A DNA stretch of 64,000 nucleotides, taken from NCBI RefSeq assembly GCF_003991565.1, contig NZ_CP032819.1, positions 4,836,001 through 4,900,000 of the forward strand, in the 5' to 3' direction. The notes beneath the pieces are model-generated. The model was not told the DNA's origin. It did not search any database and saw nothing but the letters and a program-made list of their open reading frames with translations. The DNA is from Butyricimonas faecalis. Its GTDB lineage: Bacteria > Bacteroidota > Bacteroidia > Bacteroidales > Marinifilaceae. Each line of letters opens with the position of its first letter. Positions within the stretch are counted from its first letter, which is position 1. Shown piece by piece: positions 52,985 through 60,368 of the stretch. A program made the position numbers and the translations under genes.

Positions 52985-53944
52985 ATGAAGAAAGCCGTGG
53001 TAAATGAATTCATCAGCACGATGCGCGAGGTTACCCCTAAAGGGGGTAATCTTGCTAATATTCTTATGGATATATTGTGCATGAGTAAGGAGGCAATTTA
53101 TCGGAGATTGAGGGGAGAGGTGGCTTTTACGTTCAGTGAGGTTGCGATCATTGCCAATCAGTTGGGCATATCGTTAGATAGGATTATCGGTAACAGTATG
53201 TCCGGAGGGGCAATGTTTGATCTGAACGTGCTTGATCTTGCAGATCCCATGGATACCTATTACGAGATTCTGATGCGTTACCAGAGGCTTTTCCGTTATG
53301 TGAAGGCTGACCCGACGACGGAGTTCGTGACTGCATCGAACACGATTCCCTATACCTTTTACGCCCCTTACGAACATTTGTCAAAGTTCCGGATTGGCAG
53401 GTGGTTATACCAGAACGAACACTTGAGAACTCCCACCTCCTTGTCCGATGTCGTTCTTCCAGAAAAATTAGTAAAAGTTCAGAAAGAATTAATTGAAGAT
53501 TTAAGGCTCGTCAAGAAGACTTGCTTTATCTTAGATGAAAATCTCTTCACTTCGTTCGTTAAAGAAATCAAGTATTTCTCTGAATTGGGACTGGTTTCAA
53601 CGACAGACGTGCAGGACATGAAAAAGGAGTTATACCAGCTTTTACACGAGTTGGAAATATTGTCTGAAAAAGGATCGTTCCACAATGGAAACAGCTTGTC
53701 GGTTTATCTTTCTAACGTAAATTTTGAAGCGACGTATAGTTATGTGGAAAAAGTCGGATTCCAGATATGCTTTTTACGGGTTTATTCGATTAATTCGATG
53801 AATTCACGAGATAGTAAAATGTGTGATTACCAGAAAAAATGGATTCATTCATTGAAGAGACATTCCACGCTGATCTCACAGAGTGGCGAGATACAGAGGA
53901 TGATGTTTTTTAATGAGCAAAAGAAAATAATAGATGCCTTGTAA
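52985..53944 (+). CDS. large HTH-domain protein, paralogue 2
   Basis: 319 aa, same organisation as 51387-52355: HTH at about 22-68 (NLANILMDILCMSKEAIYRRLRGEVAFTFSEVAIIANQLGI), then FDLNVL, NTIPYTFYAPYEHLSKFRIGRWLYQ, LYQLLHELEILSEKGSF, NVNFEATYSYVEKV and STLISQSGEIQR. The most conserved parts between the paralogues are the HTH and the last third. Co-transcribed with HU and closed by a strong terminator. Function of the C-terminal body unknown. Confidence 0.8.
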   Translation: MKKAVVNEFISTMREVTPKGGNLANILMDILCMSKEAIYRRLRGEVAFTFSEVAIIANQLGISLDRIIGNSMSGGAMFDLNVLDLADPMDTYYEILMRYQRLFRYVKADPTTEFVTASNTIPYTFYAPYEHLSKFRIGRWLYQNEHLRTPTSLSDVVLPEKLVKVQKELIEDLRLVKKTCFILDENLFTSFVKEIKYFSELGLVSTTDVQDMKKELYQLLHELEILSEKGSFHNGNSLSVYLSNVNFEATYSYVEKVGFQICFLRVYSINSMNSRDSKMCDYQKKWIHSLKRHSTLISQSGEIQRMMFFNEQKKIIDAL

Positions 53945-53965
53945 TATGAACGTATAAAAGTATTT

Positions 53966-53995
53966 TATTAACGGCAGCCTAAACTGCCGTTAATA
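53966..53995. terminator. convergent terminator between HTH gene 2 and the DJ-1-like gene
   Basis: A 12-bp perfect stem (53966-53977 with 53984-53995, containing AACGGCAG/CTGCCGTT) with a 6-base loop and A/T-rich flanks on both sides, able to stop transcription from either direction. Confidence 0.8.
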
Positions 53996-54028
53996 TTATC
54001 CGAAGAACACCTGTAACTGTTGACTTTG

Positions 54029-54559
54029 TTATTCCTTCAGCGCTGCAATTACTTGTGGCATCATCATCCAAATCGTGTTTTCTGTTTGGGCGGTGTAGAA
54101 GTTGCTTTCGATTTCGAATTTCTCGTCGGTAGCTTTTGCATGTTGGATGGCCGGTTTAGCAAGAGGATGAATAGCGACTTTCTTGCCGGTGGCAATACCA
54201 ACAGAGTCAAACATCATGGCTGCGGCGCAGTGACCGATCATGATTTTACCCGTGTCTCCGAAAGTTTTGATCACGGCTAACATATCTTGATTGTAAGGTT
54301 TTCCGGCGTTTTCCCCGAATTTAGGTACTGCATCACCACAGCCGAACACAAGAGCGTCGAACTCATCCTCGTGTCCTTTCAAATGGGCAATCACGTCGTC
54401 AGCTACAAGAGCGATGCCGGAATTCGTTTTGATCTCTTTCGTGTCTGCCACTGCAAATACTTTATAGGAAATGCCATTTTCGAAAAATGCTTCCAAATAC
54501 TGGAATAAACCGAATCCGTTTACCGGATTAACAGCCAATACGGCTACTTTTTTTGCCAT
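54029..54559 (-). CDS. DJ-1/PfpI family protein
   Basis: 176 aa, flavodoxin-like fold. The nucleophile elbow is visible as IGHCAAAMMFDS (Cys in the G-x-C position); VLAVNPVNGFGLFQYLEAF opens the fold and FDALVFGCGDAVP carries the partner acidic/cysteine region. DJ-1-type proteins act on reactive carbonyls or as stress chaperones; the exact activity cannot be told. Transcribed away from the HxlR gene, whose control region it shares (54560-54724), which suggests induction by electrophile or oxidative stress. Confidence 0.85.
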   Translation of the reverse strand: MAKKVAVLAVNPVNGFGLFQYLEAFFENGISYKVFAVADTKEIKTNSGIALVADDVIAHLKGHEDEFDALVFGCGDAVPKFGENAGKPYNQDMLAVIKTFGDTGKIMIGHCAAAMMFDSVGIATGKKVAIHPLAKPAIQHAKATDEKFEIESNFYTAQTENTIWMMMPQVIAALKE

Positions 54560-54592
54560 GAGTATAATTTTTTAGTTAAACAATAGTTCTCT

Positions 54593-54611
54593 AAAGTAAG
54601 TTTATTACTTT
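54593..54611. promoter_or_regulatory. palindromic operator candidate at the DJ-1-like gene start
   Basis: AAAGTAA (54593-54599) and TTACTTT (54605-54611) are perfect inverted arms separated by five bases. The site covers the expected transcript start of the DJ-1-like gene, so a bound regulator would block it. It also overlaps a plus-strand TACTTTTG (54606-54613) that could serve the HxlR gene. Confidence 0.45.
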
Positions 54612-54618
54612 TGTTTAG

Positions 54619-54649
54619 CAAATGTATGCTATTTGATGTGTATAAACAA
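54619..54649 (-). promoter_or_regulatory. promoter of the DJ-1-like gene
   Basis: On the minus strand: TTG at 54649-54647, 20-bp spacer and TACATTTG at 54626-54619, an exact Bacteroidota -33/-7 pair. Expected start near 54612. Confidence 0.65.
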
Positions 54650-54668
54650 GAACGAACTTATAGATAAG

Positions 54669-54690
54669 ATAGTTACACGAAGATAACTAT
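54669..54690. promoter_or_regulatory. palindromic operator candidate upstream of the HxlR gene
   Basis: ATAGTTA (54669-54675) and TAACTAT (54684-54690) with an 8-base spacer, 35 bp before the HxlR start. Spacing suits a dimeric winged-helix protein such as HxlR itself. Confidence 0.45.
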
Positions 54691-54724
54691 TATTGATATT
54701 AAACCATATATAACGAAGAAAAAA

Positions 54725-55078
54725 ATGAAAAATTTTTACTCGAACGATAATTGCCCTATTCGTGATGTATTGAGTCGCTTGGGTGACAAGTGGTCAATGC
54801 TTGTTTTGGTAACGTTGAAGGCGAATGGAACCATGCGATTTTGCGATATTCATAAAACGATTGCCGACATATCACAGCGTATGCTGACGGTTACCTTGCG
54901 GACGCTGGAAACCGATGGGCTAATTTCGAGAAAAGTATATGCTGAAGTACCGCCGAGAGTGGAATATCAGCTCACGGACTTGGGCGAGAGCCTGATGCCG
55001 CGGGTACAGGTGCTGGTGGATTGGGCATTGGAACATATGGGTGAAATCATGAAACACCGGGAAGTGATGATGAAATAA
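54725..55078 (+). CDS. HxlR-family winged-helix transcriptional regulator
   Basis: 117 aa. The HxlR hallmark CPIRDVLSRLGDKWSMLVLVTL with an N-terminal Cys10 is present, followed by MRFCDIHKTIADISQRMLTVTLRTLETDGLISRKVYAEVPPRVEYQLTDLG. Cys10 is the residue used by redox- and quinone-sensing members (for example YodB, HypR); here sensing is inferred. Divergent from the DJ-1-like gene with two palindromes between, so a local stress-response switch is likely. Confidence 0.9.
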   Translation: MKNFYSNDNCPIRDVLSRLGDKWSMLVLVTLKANGTMRFCDIHKTIADISQRMLTVTLRTLETDGLISRKVYAEVPPRVEYQLTDLGESLMPRVQVLVDWALEHMGEIMKHREVMMK

Positions 55079-55170
55079 TCAATTATGGAGTGTCAACTTG
55101 GAGAAACGCATGTGGGGATGTTTTGGAATCATGTTCAGGTGCGTTCTGTTTTTTTGCAATTTAGTTGCAC

Positions 55171-55188
55171 GAAATGAATTGTAATTTC
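55171..55188 (+). promoter_or_regulatory. candidate Fur/Zur-type operator before the P-type ATPase gene
   Basis: GAAAT (55171-55175) and ATTTC (55184-55188) form an inverted repeat with 8 bases between (GAAATG...AATTTC), 25 bp before the ATG. The outline resembles Zur boxes. A Fur-family gene lies in the same operon. Short and AT-rich, so chance occurrence is possible. Confidence 0.35.
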
Positions 55189-55212
55189 ACGAAAAATTAA
55201 AACGGTAGAATA

Positions 55213-57090
55213 ATGAAAAAATATAGTGCAGAATTGATTTCCTTCGGGCTGCTAGTTTGCGGAATTGGTTTGTCTTTGGGAAATGTCGTCTGGTTCCAGA
55301 CGGGAATCGTGCGATTGGTCTGGTATCTGGTAGCTTTTATTCCGGTAGGATTTCCTGTGTTGAAAGAGGTCGTGGAGCGCTTGCGGGAGAGAGAATACTT
55401 TAACGAGTTCATGTTGATGTCTTTGGCTGCCATCGGGGCTTTTTATATCGGGGAATATCCGGAAGGTGTGGCCGTGATGTTATTTTATTCCATTGGGGAG
55501 AAATTCCAAGATAGTGCGGTGAGTCGGGCTCGGTCGAATATTCGCTCGTTGCTAGATGTGCGTCCGGAACGGGCAACGGTTATACGGGATGGGCATGATG
55601 TAATCGAGAAACCCGAACGAATAAGTGTTGGAGAGATTATCGAAATTAAAGTTGGGGAACGGGTTCCGTTGGACGGGACGATGCTGGGAGACGTGGCGGC
55701 TTTTAACACGGCGGCTTTGACTGGAGAGAGCGTACCGAGAAACATCCGAACGGGAGAGACCGTGCTGGCTGGGATGATCGTGACTGACCGGGTCGTGAGG
55801 GTAAAGGTGACCAAGTCCTATAATCAGAGTGCCTTGGCTCGTATTCTGGAAATGGTGCAGAATGCTTCCGAGCGTAAGGCTCCGGCGGAACTCTTTATCC
55901 GGAAATTTGCCCGGGTTTATACGCCTGTAGTCTCGGGATTGGCGGTGTTGATCGTGTTGATTCCGTGGATCGTGTCGTGGGTGCAGCCGGACTTCTCTTT
56001 CATGTTGAATGATTGGCTGTATCGGGCTCTCGTGTTTCTGGTAATATCTTGCCCGTGTGCGTTGGTGGTTAGTATTCCACTGGGGTATTTCGGGGGAATC
56101 GGAGCGGCATCCCGTCAGGGCATCCTTTTTAAAGGAGGAAATTATCTGGATGCGATCACGAAGATTAACACGGTCATTTTTGACAAAACCGGGACGTTGA
56201 CGAAAGGTGTATTCGAGGTGCAACAGGTTTGGGTGCGGGATGGGTTTACCGAAGAAGAGGTGATTCGGATAATTGCTTCTGTCGAAAGTCGGAGTAATCA
56301 CCCGATAGCCAAGGCAATCGGGCAGTACGCCAACTCCCGCCAAGTTGCCATCCGGCGGGACATGGAGGTCTTCGAGTTGGCAGGTTACGGCTTGAAAGCG
56401 TTTATTGATGGGAAAGAAGTACTGGTGGGAAATGCCCGTTTGCTGGATAAGTACGGGATCTCGTTTCCGTCCGAACTGACCAAGGTCTCCGAAACGCTTG
56501 TTGCGTGTGCGGTAAATGGGGTGTATGTTGGTCACTTGTTGTTGGCAGATACCGTGAAAGAAGATGCTAAAGAAGCCGTTGCGGCATTAAAAAGATTAAA
56601 TATTGATAATATTCAAATATTATCGGGAGATAAACAAACAATTGTTTCTAAATTAGCAGGGTATTTAGGCGTGGATGAGGCTTATGGAGATTTGTTGCCC
56701 GAAGGCAAGGTGGCCCATGTGGAGACATTGAAGAGCGATTCGGAGAGACGTGTTGCTTTCGTGGGCGATGGAATTAATGATGCCCCGGTGCTTGCCTTGA
56801 GTGATGTGGGTGTAGCCATGGGTGGTTTGGGAAGTGATGCAGCCATTGAGATTGCGGATGTGGTTCTCCAAACGGATCAGCCTAGTAGGTTGGCTATGGC
56901 AATTCGGATCGGGAAAGAGACTCGTCGGATCATCTGGCAGAACATCACGCTGGCTTTCGGGGTGAAGTTGATCGTGCTAATATTGGGAGCCGGGGGACTT
57001 GCCACTATGTGGGAAGCCGTGTTTGCTGATGTCGGGGTGGCCTTGTTGGCCATACTGAATGCGATAAGAATACAGAGACGAGTAAGATAA
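55213..57090 (+). CDS. heavy-metal-translocating P1B-type ATPase
   Basis: 625-aa inner-membrane ATPase. No N-terminal metal-binding HMA domain; the separate HMA protein at 57543-57752 may supply it. TGES (170-173) in the actuator domain, the metal-selecting SCPCALVVS with CPC at 280-282, phosphorylation site DKTGT at Asp324, the HP motif NHPIAKAIG, and GDGIND (518-523). The last helix VFADVGVALLAILNAIR with its Asp is typical of the Zn/Cd/Pb type (ZntA-like). Exports a divalent metal, probably zinc or cadmium. First gene of a three-gene operon with a Fur-family regulator 7 bp downstream. Confidence 0.93.
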   Translation: MKKYSAELISFGLLVCGIGLSLGNVVWFQTGIVRLVWYLVAFIPVGFPVLKEVVERLREREYFNEFMLMSLAAIGAFYIGEYPEGVAVMLFYSIGEKFQDSAVSRARSNIRSLLDVRPERATVIRDGHDVIEKPERISVGEIIEIKVGERVPLDGTMLGDVAAFNTAALTGESVPRNIRTGETVLAGMIVTDRVVRVKVTKSYNQSALARILEMVQNASERKAPAELFIRKFARVYTPVVSGLAVLIVLIPWIVSWVQPDFSFMLNDWLYRALVFLVISCPCALVVSIPLGYFGGIGAASRQGILFKGGNYLDAITKINTVIFDKTGTLTKGVFEVQQVWVRDGFTEEEVIRIIASVESRSNHPIAKAIGQYANSRQVAIRRDMEVFELAGYGLKAFIDGKEVLVGNARLLDKYGISFPSELTKVSETLVACAVNGVYVGHLLLADTVKEDAKEAVAALKRLNIDNIQILSGDKQTIVSKLAGYLGVDEAYGDLLPEGKVAHVETLKSDSERRVAFVGDGINDAPVLALSDVGVAMGGLGSDAAIEIADVVLQTDQPSRLAMAIRIGKETRRIIWQNITLAFGVKLIVLILGAGGLATMWEAVFADVGVALLAILNAIRIQRRVR

Positions 57091-57097
57091 GAAGTTT

Positions 57098-57526
57098 ATG
57101 GACGAGAAGGTATATTTGGAAAAACTGGAAAAGCGGGAGATCAAACCAACGGCCATGCGCCTATTGATTCTGAAAGCGATGACCCGCTTTACCCGGGCGT
57201 TTAGCCTGCTGGACCTGGAGACTGAATTGGATACCGTGGATAAATCAACGATATTCCGGACGATAAACCTATTTTTGGACCACCATTTGATTCACGAAAT
57301 TGATGATGGTTCCGGTTCGTTGAAATATTCGGTATGTAGTAATGAATGCACCTGTTCTATCGATGATCTCCATGCTCATTTCTATTGTCGGAATTGCCAC
57401 AAAACCTTTTGTTTAAGAAAAATTCACGTACCCACGGTGGCCTTGCCCGGTGATTTTACGTTAGAAAGTATAAACTACGTGTTGAAAGGCCTATGTGCCG
57501 AATGTTCTTCACGGGTGGAATCGTAA
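57098..57526 (+). CDS. Fur-family metal-dependent regulator
   Basis: 142 aa. Winged helix (KPTAMRLLILKAMTRFTRAFSLLDLETELDTVDKSTIFRTINLFLDHHLI) and the dimer domain with regulatory metal residues (DDLHAHFYCRNCHKTFCL). Two CxxC pairs (CRNC and CAEC) form the structural zinc site. Zur, Fur or a similar sensor are all possible; the neighbouring Zn/Cd-type ATPase favours a zinc or related sensor. Overlaps no gene; 7 bp after the ATPase stop. Confidence 0.9.
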   Translation: MDEKVYLEKLEKREIKPTAMRLLILKAMTRFTRAFSLLDLETELDTVDKSTIFRTINLFLDHHLIHEIDDGSGSLKYSVCSNECTCSIDDLHAHFYCRNCHKTFCLRKIHVPTVALPGDFTLESINYVLKGLCAECSSRVES

Positions 57527-57542
57527 TTAAAATAAATAAAGT

Positions 57543-57752
57543 ATGAAAACAAGTAAATTTAAAACTACCGCTAAATGTGGCGGTTGCGTTGCAAGAATTA
57601 GCGAGATGTTGGATAAAGCGGTCTCCCGCGATCGGTGGAATATAGATCTTTCCACTCCCGACCGGGTACTGACTATTACTTCCGATTTGTCAGATGATCA
57701 GGTAATCGAACTGGTAAAAGAAGCCGGGTTCAAGGCTGAGAAATTGGGGTAG
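57543..57752 (+). CDS. HMA-domain metal chaperone-like protein
   Basis: 69-aa ferredoxin-like metal-binding domain: KFKTTAKCGGCVARISEMLDKAV with the C-G-G-C metal site at residues 12-15, and VIELVKEAGFKAEKL at the end. It stands alone, as in CopZ-like chaperones, and could deliver metal to the ATPase that lacks its own HMA domain. 16 bp after the Fur-family gene, same operon. Metal specificity not determinable. Confidence 0.88.
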   Translation: MKTSKFKTTAKCGGCVARISEMLDKAVSRDRWNIDLSTPDRVLTITSDLSDDQVIELVKEAGFKAEKLG

Positions 57753-57758
57753 GATTCA

Positions 57759-57787
57759 GTATAAGTATTGATAGAAAGTACTTATAC
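57759..57787. terminator. convergent terminator after the metal operon
   Basis: GTATAAGTA (57759-57767) and TACTTATAC (57779-57787) pair over 9 bp with an 11-base loop; the right arm overlaps the stop of the S4 gene on the opposite strand. Confidence 0.6.
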
Positions 57788-57988
57788 CACCTTCACGCTT
57801 TGTCCCAGAGCGGTGATGATTTCCCCTTTGGTAATTTTAGCCCGTTTGCGGAATTCGGGTTCTCCGTTGCGGGTCACCTCTCCATTCTCCACGAGAATCT
57901 TTGCCATAGCGCCACTTTCAGCGATGTGAGTGGCTTTTAGCAACTTAATTAATTCAATATATTCGGTGTCTATTTCAAACGTGATCAT
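57782..57988 (-). CDS. small S4-domain RNA-binding protein
   Basis: 68 aa, YbcJ/RqcP-like S4 fold: EYIELIKLLKATHIAESGAMAKILVENGEVTRNGEPEFRKRAKITKGEII. The ordered pattern L-K-x-x-x-x-A-x-S-G and G-E-V-x-x-N-G-E is that of free-standing S4 domains that bind ribosomal RNA. Convergent with the HMA gene. A minus-strand -7 match (58008-58015) lies upstream. Function likely in ribosome handling; not further resolved. Confidence 0.88.
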   Translation of the reverse strand: MITFEIDTEYIELIKLLKATHIAESGAMAKILVENGEVTRNGEPEFRKRAKITKGEIITALGQSVKVV

Positions 57989-58067
57989 AGTATCTGCATT
58001 TTGGATACAAAGGTAACCAATTTTTGTTGCATACCGTAAAGTAGAAACAACTTAAGGTGTTGAATGT

Positions 58068-58075
58068 TATTTTTG
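58068..58075 (+). promoter_or_regulatory. -7 element of the FadL-type gene
   Basis: TATTTTTG matches TAnnTTTG; no TTG is found at the -33 distance. It would give a leader of about 70 bases before the ATG at 58152. Confidence 0.35.
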
Positions 58076-58151
58076 CGCCTTAAAATTTAGAAAATAATGA
58101 TGAGATTGTTTTAATGATTTGATCGTTAAGTAATAATGTAAAAAAGATTCT

Positions 58152-59612
58152 ATGAAGAGATTAGTCATTGTAGTATTGGCTTCTATTTTAAGCATGACGG
58201 TTTTTGCCGAAGGATACCAAGTCAATTTGTTAAGCACGAAACAGACCGGGATGGGACACGTGGGAACCGGGATGAAATTGGGTGCGGAGAGTATGCATTT
58301 TAATCCGGCAGGATTGGCGTTTTTGCGTACTAATATGGATTATTCACTGGGTATATCTGCTATCATGGCCAAGGCTAAATATAGTTACGATGGCTATTCA
58401 GCCAAGACGGATAACCCGGTAGGAACGCCGTTATATGCTTATGCTGGTTTTAAAATTTACGAAAATCTGGCTGCCGGTATTAGTTTGACCACTCCTTACG
58501 GAAACTCTTTGAAGTGGCCGAAGAACTGGGCCGGGGCAGGATTGATTCAAGATATTAGCTTGAAATCATACGTGATTCAACCTACACTTTCTTACAAGAT
58601 CACGGATCGTTTGAGTATTGGAGTCGGGTTGCAGTTGGCCTGGGGAAACGTGAATCTTTCCAGAGCTTTGATGAGCGCCGGTGATTTGCAAAGAATAGGA
58701 GCGGAGTTTGAGAGTTTCTTGCCCTTGTTGGCAAGTGTGCCCTCGAATGTAATTTCGGATGCGGATAAACAGGCAATGCAAGAGATGGTTGCATCAATGA
58801 AAAATGCAGAGGTTCCGCCTGCTTACGCTCGTCTGGAAGGAAATGCGCACATGAGAGTCGGTTTTAACGTGGGAATCATGTATGACGTGTGCGATCAGGT
58901 GACTGTTGGTTTGTCTTATCGTTCCAAAATCAAAATGCGGGTAAAAGAAGGGGAGGCTTCCTTAAATTATGCCAACCGTCGTATTGAAGATTTGTTTACC
59001 AATATGGAAGATTTGCTTGCAAAATATGGTCCGATGTTGAATCAGCTACTGGGAGTGACGGTTCCGAATATCTCTATTCCCAAGTATGATGAGGGATCTT
59101 TTCGTGCAGAATTACCCTTGCCTTCCAACACGACATTGGGTGTAAGTTATCGTCCCACGGATCGTTGGGAACTGGCGTTAGATTTACAGTACGTGGGGTG
59201 GAATGCTTACGATTCTTTGAACGTGCATTTTAATGAGGCTGAATTGGGTATAGCACCGATTAAAGCAGAGAAAAATTATAAAAACTCAATGACTTACCGT
59301 ATCGGGGCGAGCTATAAGACGACGGATCGTTTAGTGTTACGTGCCGGTGTATATTATGATCAAAGTCCGATTCGTAAGAAATTGTACAACCCGGAAACTC
59401 CAGGGATGAACAAATTAGGACTCTCTGCCGGATTGACTTTCGAACCTTACAAAGGTTTGCAATTTGATGTGGCATTCCTTTACATTCAAGGATTTAGCCA
59501 ACATGGGAAGTACCCGTACAAGAACGTGGTCACGGGAGAGGATGAAATGTTCGAGGGAAAATATAAATCTACGGCGTTCTCTCCGTCTATCGGTATTTCT
59601 TATCGGTTCTAA
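58152..59612 (+). CDS. FadL/TodX/OmpP1-type outer-membrane transport protein
   Basis: 486 aa. Signal peptide (LVIVVLASILSMTVFA), then EGYQVNLLSTKQTGMGHVGTG and the NPAG motif (MHFNPAGLAFL) that marks the FadL family. The rest is a 14-strand barrel pattern of alternating aromatic strands ending GISYRF with a C-terminal Phe. It should let hydrophobic compounds such as long-chain fatty acids cross the outer membrane. Single-gene unit with its own terminator at 59639-59662. Bacteroidota members often serve membrane-lipid or aromatic substrates; the actual one is unknown. Confidence 0.92.
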   Translation: MKRLVIVVLASILSMTVFAEGYQVNLLSTKQTGMGHVGTGMKLGAESMHFNPAGLAFLRTNMDYSLGISAIMAKAKYSYDGYSAKTDNPVGTPLYAYAGFKIYENLAAGISLTTPYGNSLKWPKNWAGAGLIQDISLKSYVIQPTLSYKITDRLSIGVGLQLAWGNVNLSRALMSAGDLQRIGAEFESFLPLLASVPSNVISDADKQAMQEMVASMKNAEVPPAYARLEGNAHMRVGFNVGIMYDVCDQVTVGLSYRSKIKMRVKEGEASLNYANRRIEDLFTNMEDLLAKYGPMLNQLLGVTVPNISIPKYDEGSFRAELPLPSNTTLGVSYRPTDRWELALDLQYVGWNAYDSLNVHFNEAELGIAPIKAEKNYKNSMTYRIGASYKTTDRLVLRAGVYYDQSPIRKKLYNPETPGMNKLGLSAGLTFEPYKGLQFDVAFLYIQGFSQHGKYPYKNVVTGEDEMFEGKYKSTAFSPSIGISYRF

Positions 59613-59638
59613 TCAAGTGTTATGTGTATATGAATGAG

Positions 59639-59662
59639 AGGCGGCGTTTATCGCTGCCTTTT
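59639..59662 (+). terminator. terminator after the FadL-type gene
   Basis: AGGCGGCG (59639-59646) with CGCTGCCT (59652-59659), one G-U pair and a 5-base loop, followed by TTTTG. Confidence 0.75.
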
Positions 59663-59769
59663 GTTATTATTGAATGGTCACTTACTGCTTTGACCACATC
59701 CCCATGAATAGGGGTCAGCATAGGTAAATTTAATCATATATAGGGATTTACAGGTATTATCCGGGGAGC

Positions 59770-59777
59770 TATCTTTG
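59770..59777 (+). promoter_or_regulatory. -7 element of the flavodoxin gene
   Basis: TATCTTTG matches the Bacteroidota -7 exactly. The -33 position has TTTA (59747-59750) in place of TTTG. The transcript would start about 22 bases before the ATG. Confidence 0.45.
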
Positions 59778-59805
59778 TCATGTATAAAATAAATAATACA
59801 TCGAG

Positions 59806-60312
59806 ATGAAGAAAGTTGGAATATTTTATGGCTCCACGACAGGAGCAACCGAAGGAGTGGCAGAAACGATTGCCTCTCGTTTGGGAGTCGCAAATGAAGA
59901 TATACATAACGTGGGAACTACAAAAGTGGATGAGGTCGACAAGTACGATGTTTTGTTATTGGGTAGTTCTACATGGGGAATCGGGGAATTGCAGGACGAT
60001 TGGAACGATTTCTTGGATAAACTAAAAGCGAAAAAATTGTCTGGTAAGACCGTGGCAATCTTCGGGTGCGGGGATTCAGCCTCTTTTGGTGGATCATTCT
60101 GCAGTGCTATCGGAATAATTTATAACGAGTTGCAAGGAAGTGGATGTCAATTTGCCGGTTCGGTGGATACCGACGGGTATAGTTACGACTCTTCCGAGGC
60201 TTGTGTGGATGGTCAGTTCGTGGGGCTTCCTTTGGATGAATCCAATGAATCTGATCAGACTGATAAGAGAATAGATACTTGGATTAGTGGTTTGAAGCAA
60301 GTGATCTGTTGA
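59806..60312 (+). CDS. fldA: flavodoxin
   Basis: 168-aa FMN electron carrier of the long-chain type. The FMN-phosphate loop GSTTGATEGVAE (9-20), the isoalloxazine loops GSSTWGIGELQDDW and FGCGDSASFGGSF, and the acidic C-terminus (DESNESDQTDKR) are typical. It can replace ferredoxin in anaerobic redox pathways, for example for the IspH reaction of this organism (inference). Single gene, with a convergent terminator downstream. Confidence 0.95.
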   Translation: MKKVGIFYGSTTGATEGVAETIASRLGVANEDIHNVGTTKVDEVDKYDVLLLGSSTWGIGELQDDWNDFLDKLKAKKLSGKTVAIFGCGDSASFGGSFCSAIGIIYNELQGSGCQFAGSVDTDGYSYDSSEACVDGQFVGLPLDESNESDQTDKRIDTWISGLKQVIC

Positions 60313-60334
60313 GTCTAGTTGTTGTTTTTGATTT

Positions 60335-60360
60335 TATGCCAGGATGGAAATCCTGGCATA
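60335..60360. terminator. bidirectional terminator between flavodoxin and the helicase gene
   Basis: An 11-bp perfect stem (60335-60345 with 60350-60360, TGCCAGGAT/ATCCTGGCA core) closed by GGAA, flanked by T-rich sequence on the right and A/T-rich sequence on the left. Confidence 0.85.
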
Positions 60361-60368
60361 TTTATTTA

